Of a DNA stretch of 64,000 bases, positions 63,929-64,000 are shown in pieces. The notes under the pieces are model-generated. The model saw only the letters and a program-made list of their open reading frames with translations. It searched no databases and had not been told where the DNA came from. Made by a program: the position numbers and the translations under genes. This DNA comes from Fulvitalea axinellae (GTDB lineage: Bacteria; Bacteroidota; Bacteroidia; Cytophagales; Cyclobacteriaceae), in contig NZ_AP025314.1 in assembly GCF_036492835.1 (NCBI RefSeq), positions 620,001 through 684,000 on the forward strand, read 5' to 3'. Position 1 is the stretch's first letter, and each line of letters starts with the position of its first letter.

Positions 63929-64000
63929 TTCAGGAATAAGCTCGCGCGATTTTGCGTAAGCTGTAATCCGCCCTTTTGAATAGGCTCCCGAGTGGAGCTT

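Overview
The window reads as a chromosomal segment of a marine-type Bacteroidota, probably Cytophagales-like; I cannot name the genus. Grounds: a T9SS-sorted secreted protein, a TAnnTTTG-type promoter before rplM, the rplM-rpsI-rpsB-tsf order, and several families I know mainly from Bacteroidetes (CxxC-plus-carboxypeptidase-regulatory protein, YARHG protein, NamZ lipoprotein, cold-shock protein with a charged N-terminal arm). No tRNA, rRNA or CRISPR array was seen.

Region 1 (1-25.9 kb) is an accessory island. Nearly all non-transposon genes lie on the minus strand, and most are small orphans. Several look like immunity proteins of polymorphic toxin systems (SMI1/KNR4-like, DUF6881-like, helical-repeat type), but no toxin is present. 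Imperfect palindromes follow many of these genes: a REP-like element in four copies and attC-like hairpins in three or four places. This gives the look of a cassette array without a visible integrase. Four insertion sequences are inserted: two identical IS3-family copies, one ISAs1-family and one IS4-superfamily element. Three keep exact target duplications (3, 10 and 7 bp), and the interrupted genes can be rebuilt in silico. The second IS3 copy has no target duplication. Three near-identical copies of an orphan protein with an IS30-type helix-turn-helix but no DDE domain (8.0, 20.1 and 25.1 kb) share flanks and a hairpin terminator; they are the best candidate here for something undescribed. 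A 1174-aa SGNH-hydrolase/Ig-repeat T9SS protein and a leucine-rich-repeat protein also lie in this region.

Region 2 (26-40 kb) is catabolic. A GH29-type alpha-L-fucosidase lipoprotein on the minus strand is followed by a complete plus-strand myo-inositol pathway: aldolase (IolJ role), iolD, iolE, iolB, an SSS-type transporter, iolC, iolA, iolG, then a terminator and a HAD phosphatase. A perfect 10-2-10 palindrome at 27971-27992 is the likely operator. Spacers in the first half of the operon carry degenerate TACTCTTTAC-type repeats in inverted pairs, a 123-bp-offset duplication and a 230-bp dispersed repeat that also occurs at 11.0 kb.

Region 3 (40-46 kb) holds a C5 cytosine methyltransferase and, 650 bp on, a probable type II restriction enzyme with an NgoFVII-like DNA-binding domain, plus lineage-specific proteins and a 21-bp tandem repeat.

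Region 4 (45-64 kb) is mostly housekeeping: an alpha/beta hydrolase, a tetrapyrrole-methylase-fold methyltransferase, metK, a 1200-aa dihaem/SUMF1-domain secreted protein, a TPR/periplasmic-binding protein, NamZ, a membrane TPR protein, rplM-rpsI-rpsB-tsf, a polyprenol-phosphate mannosyltransferase and a cold-shock protein.
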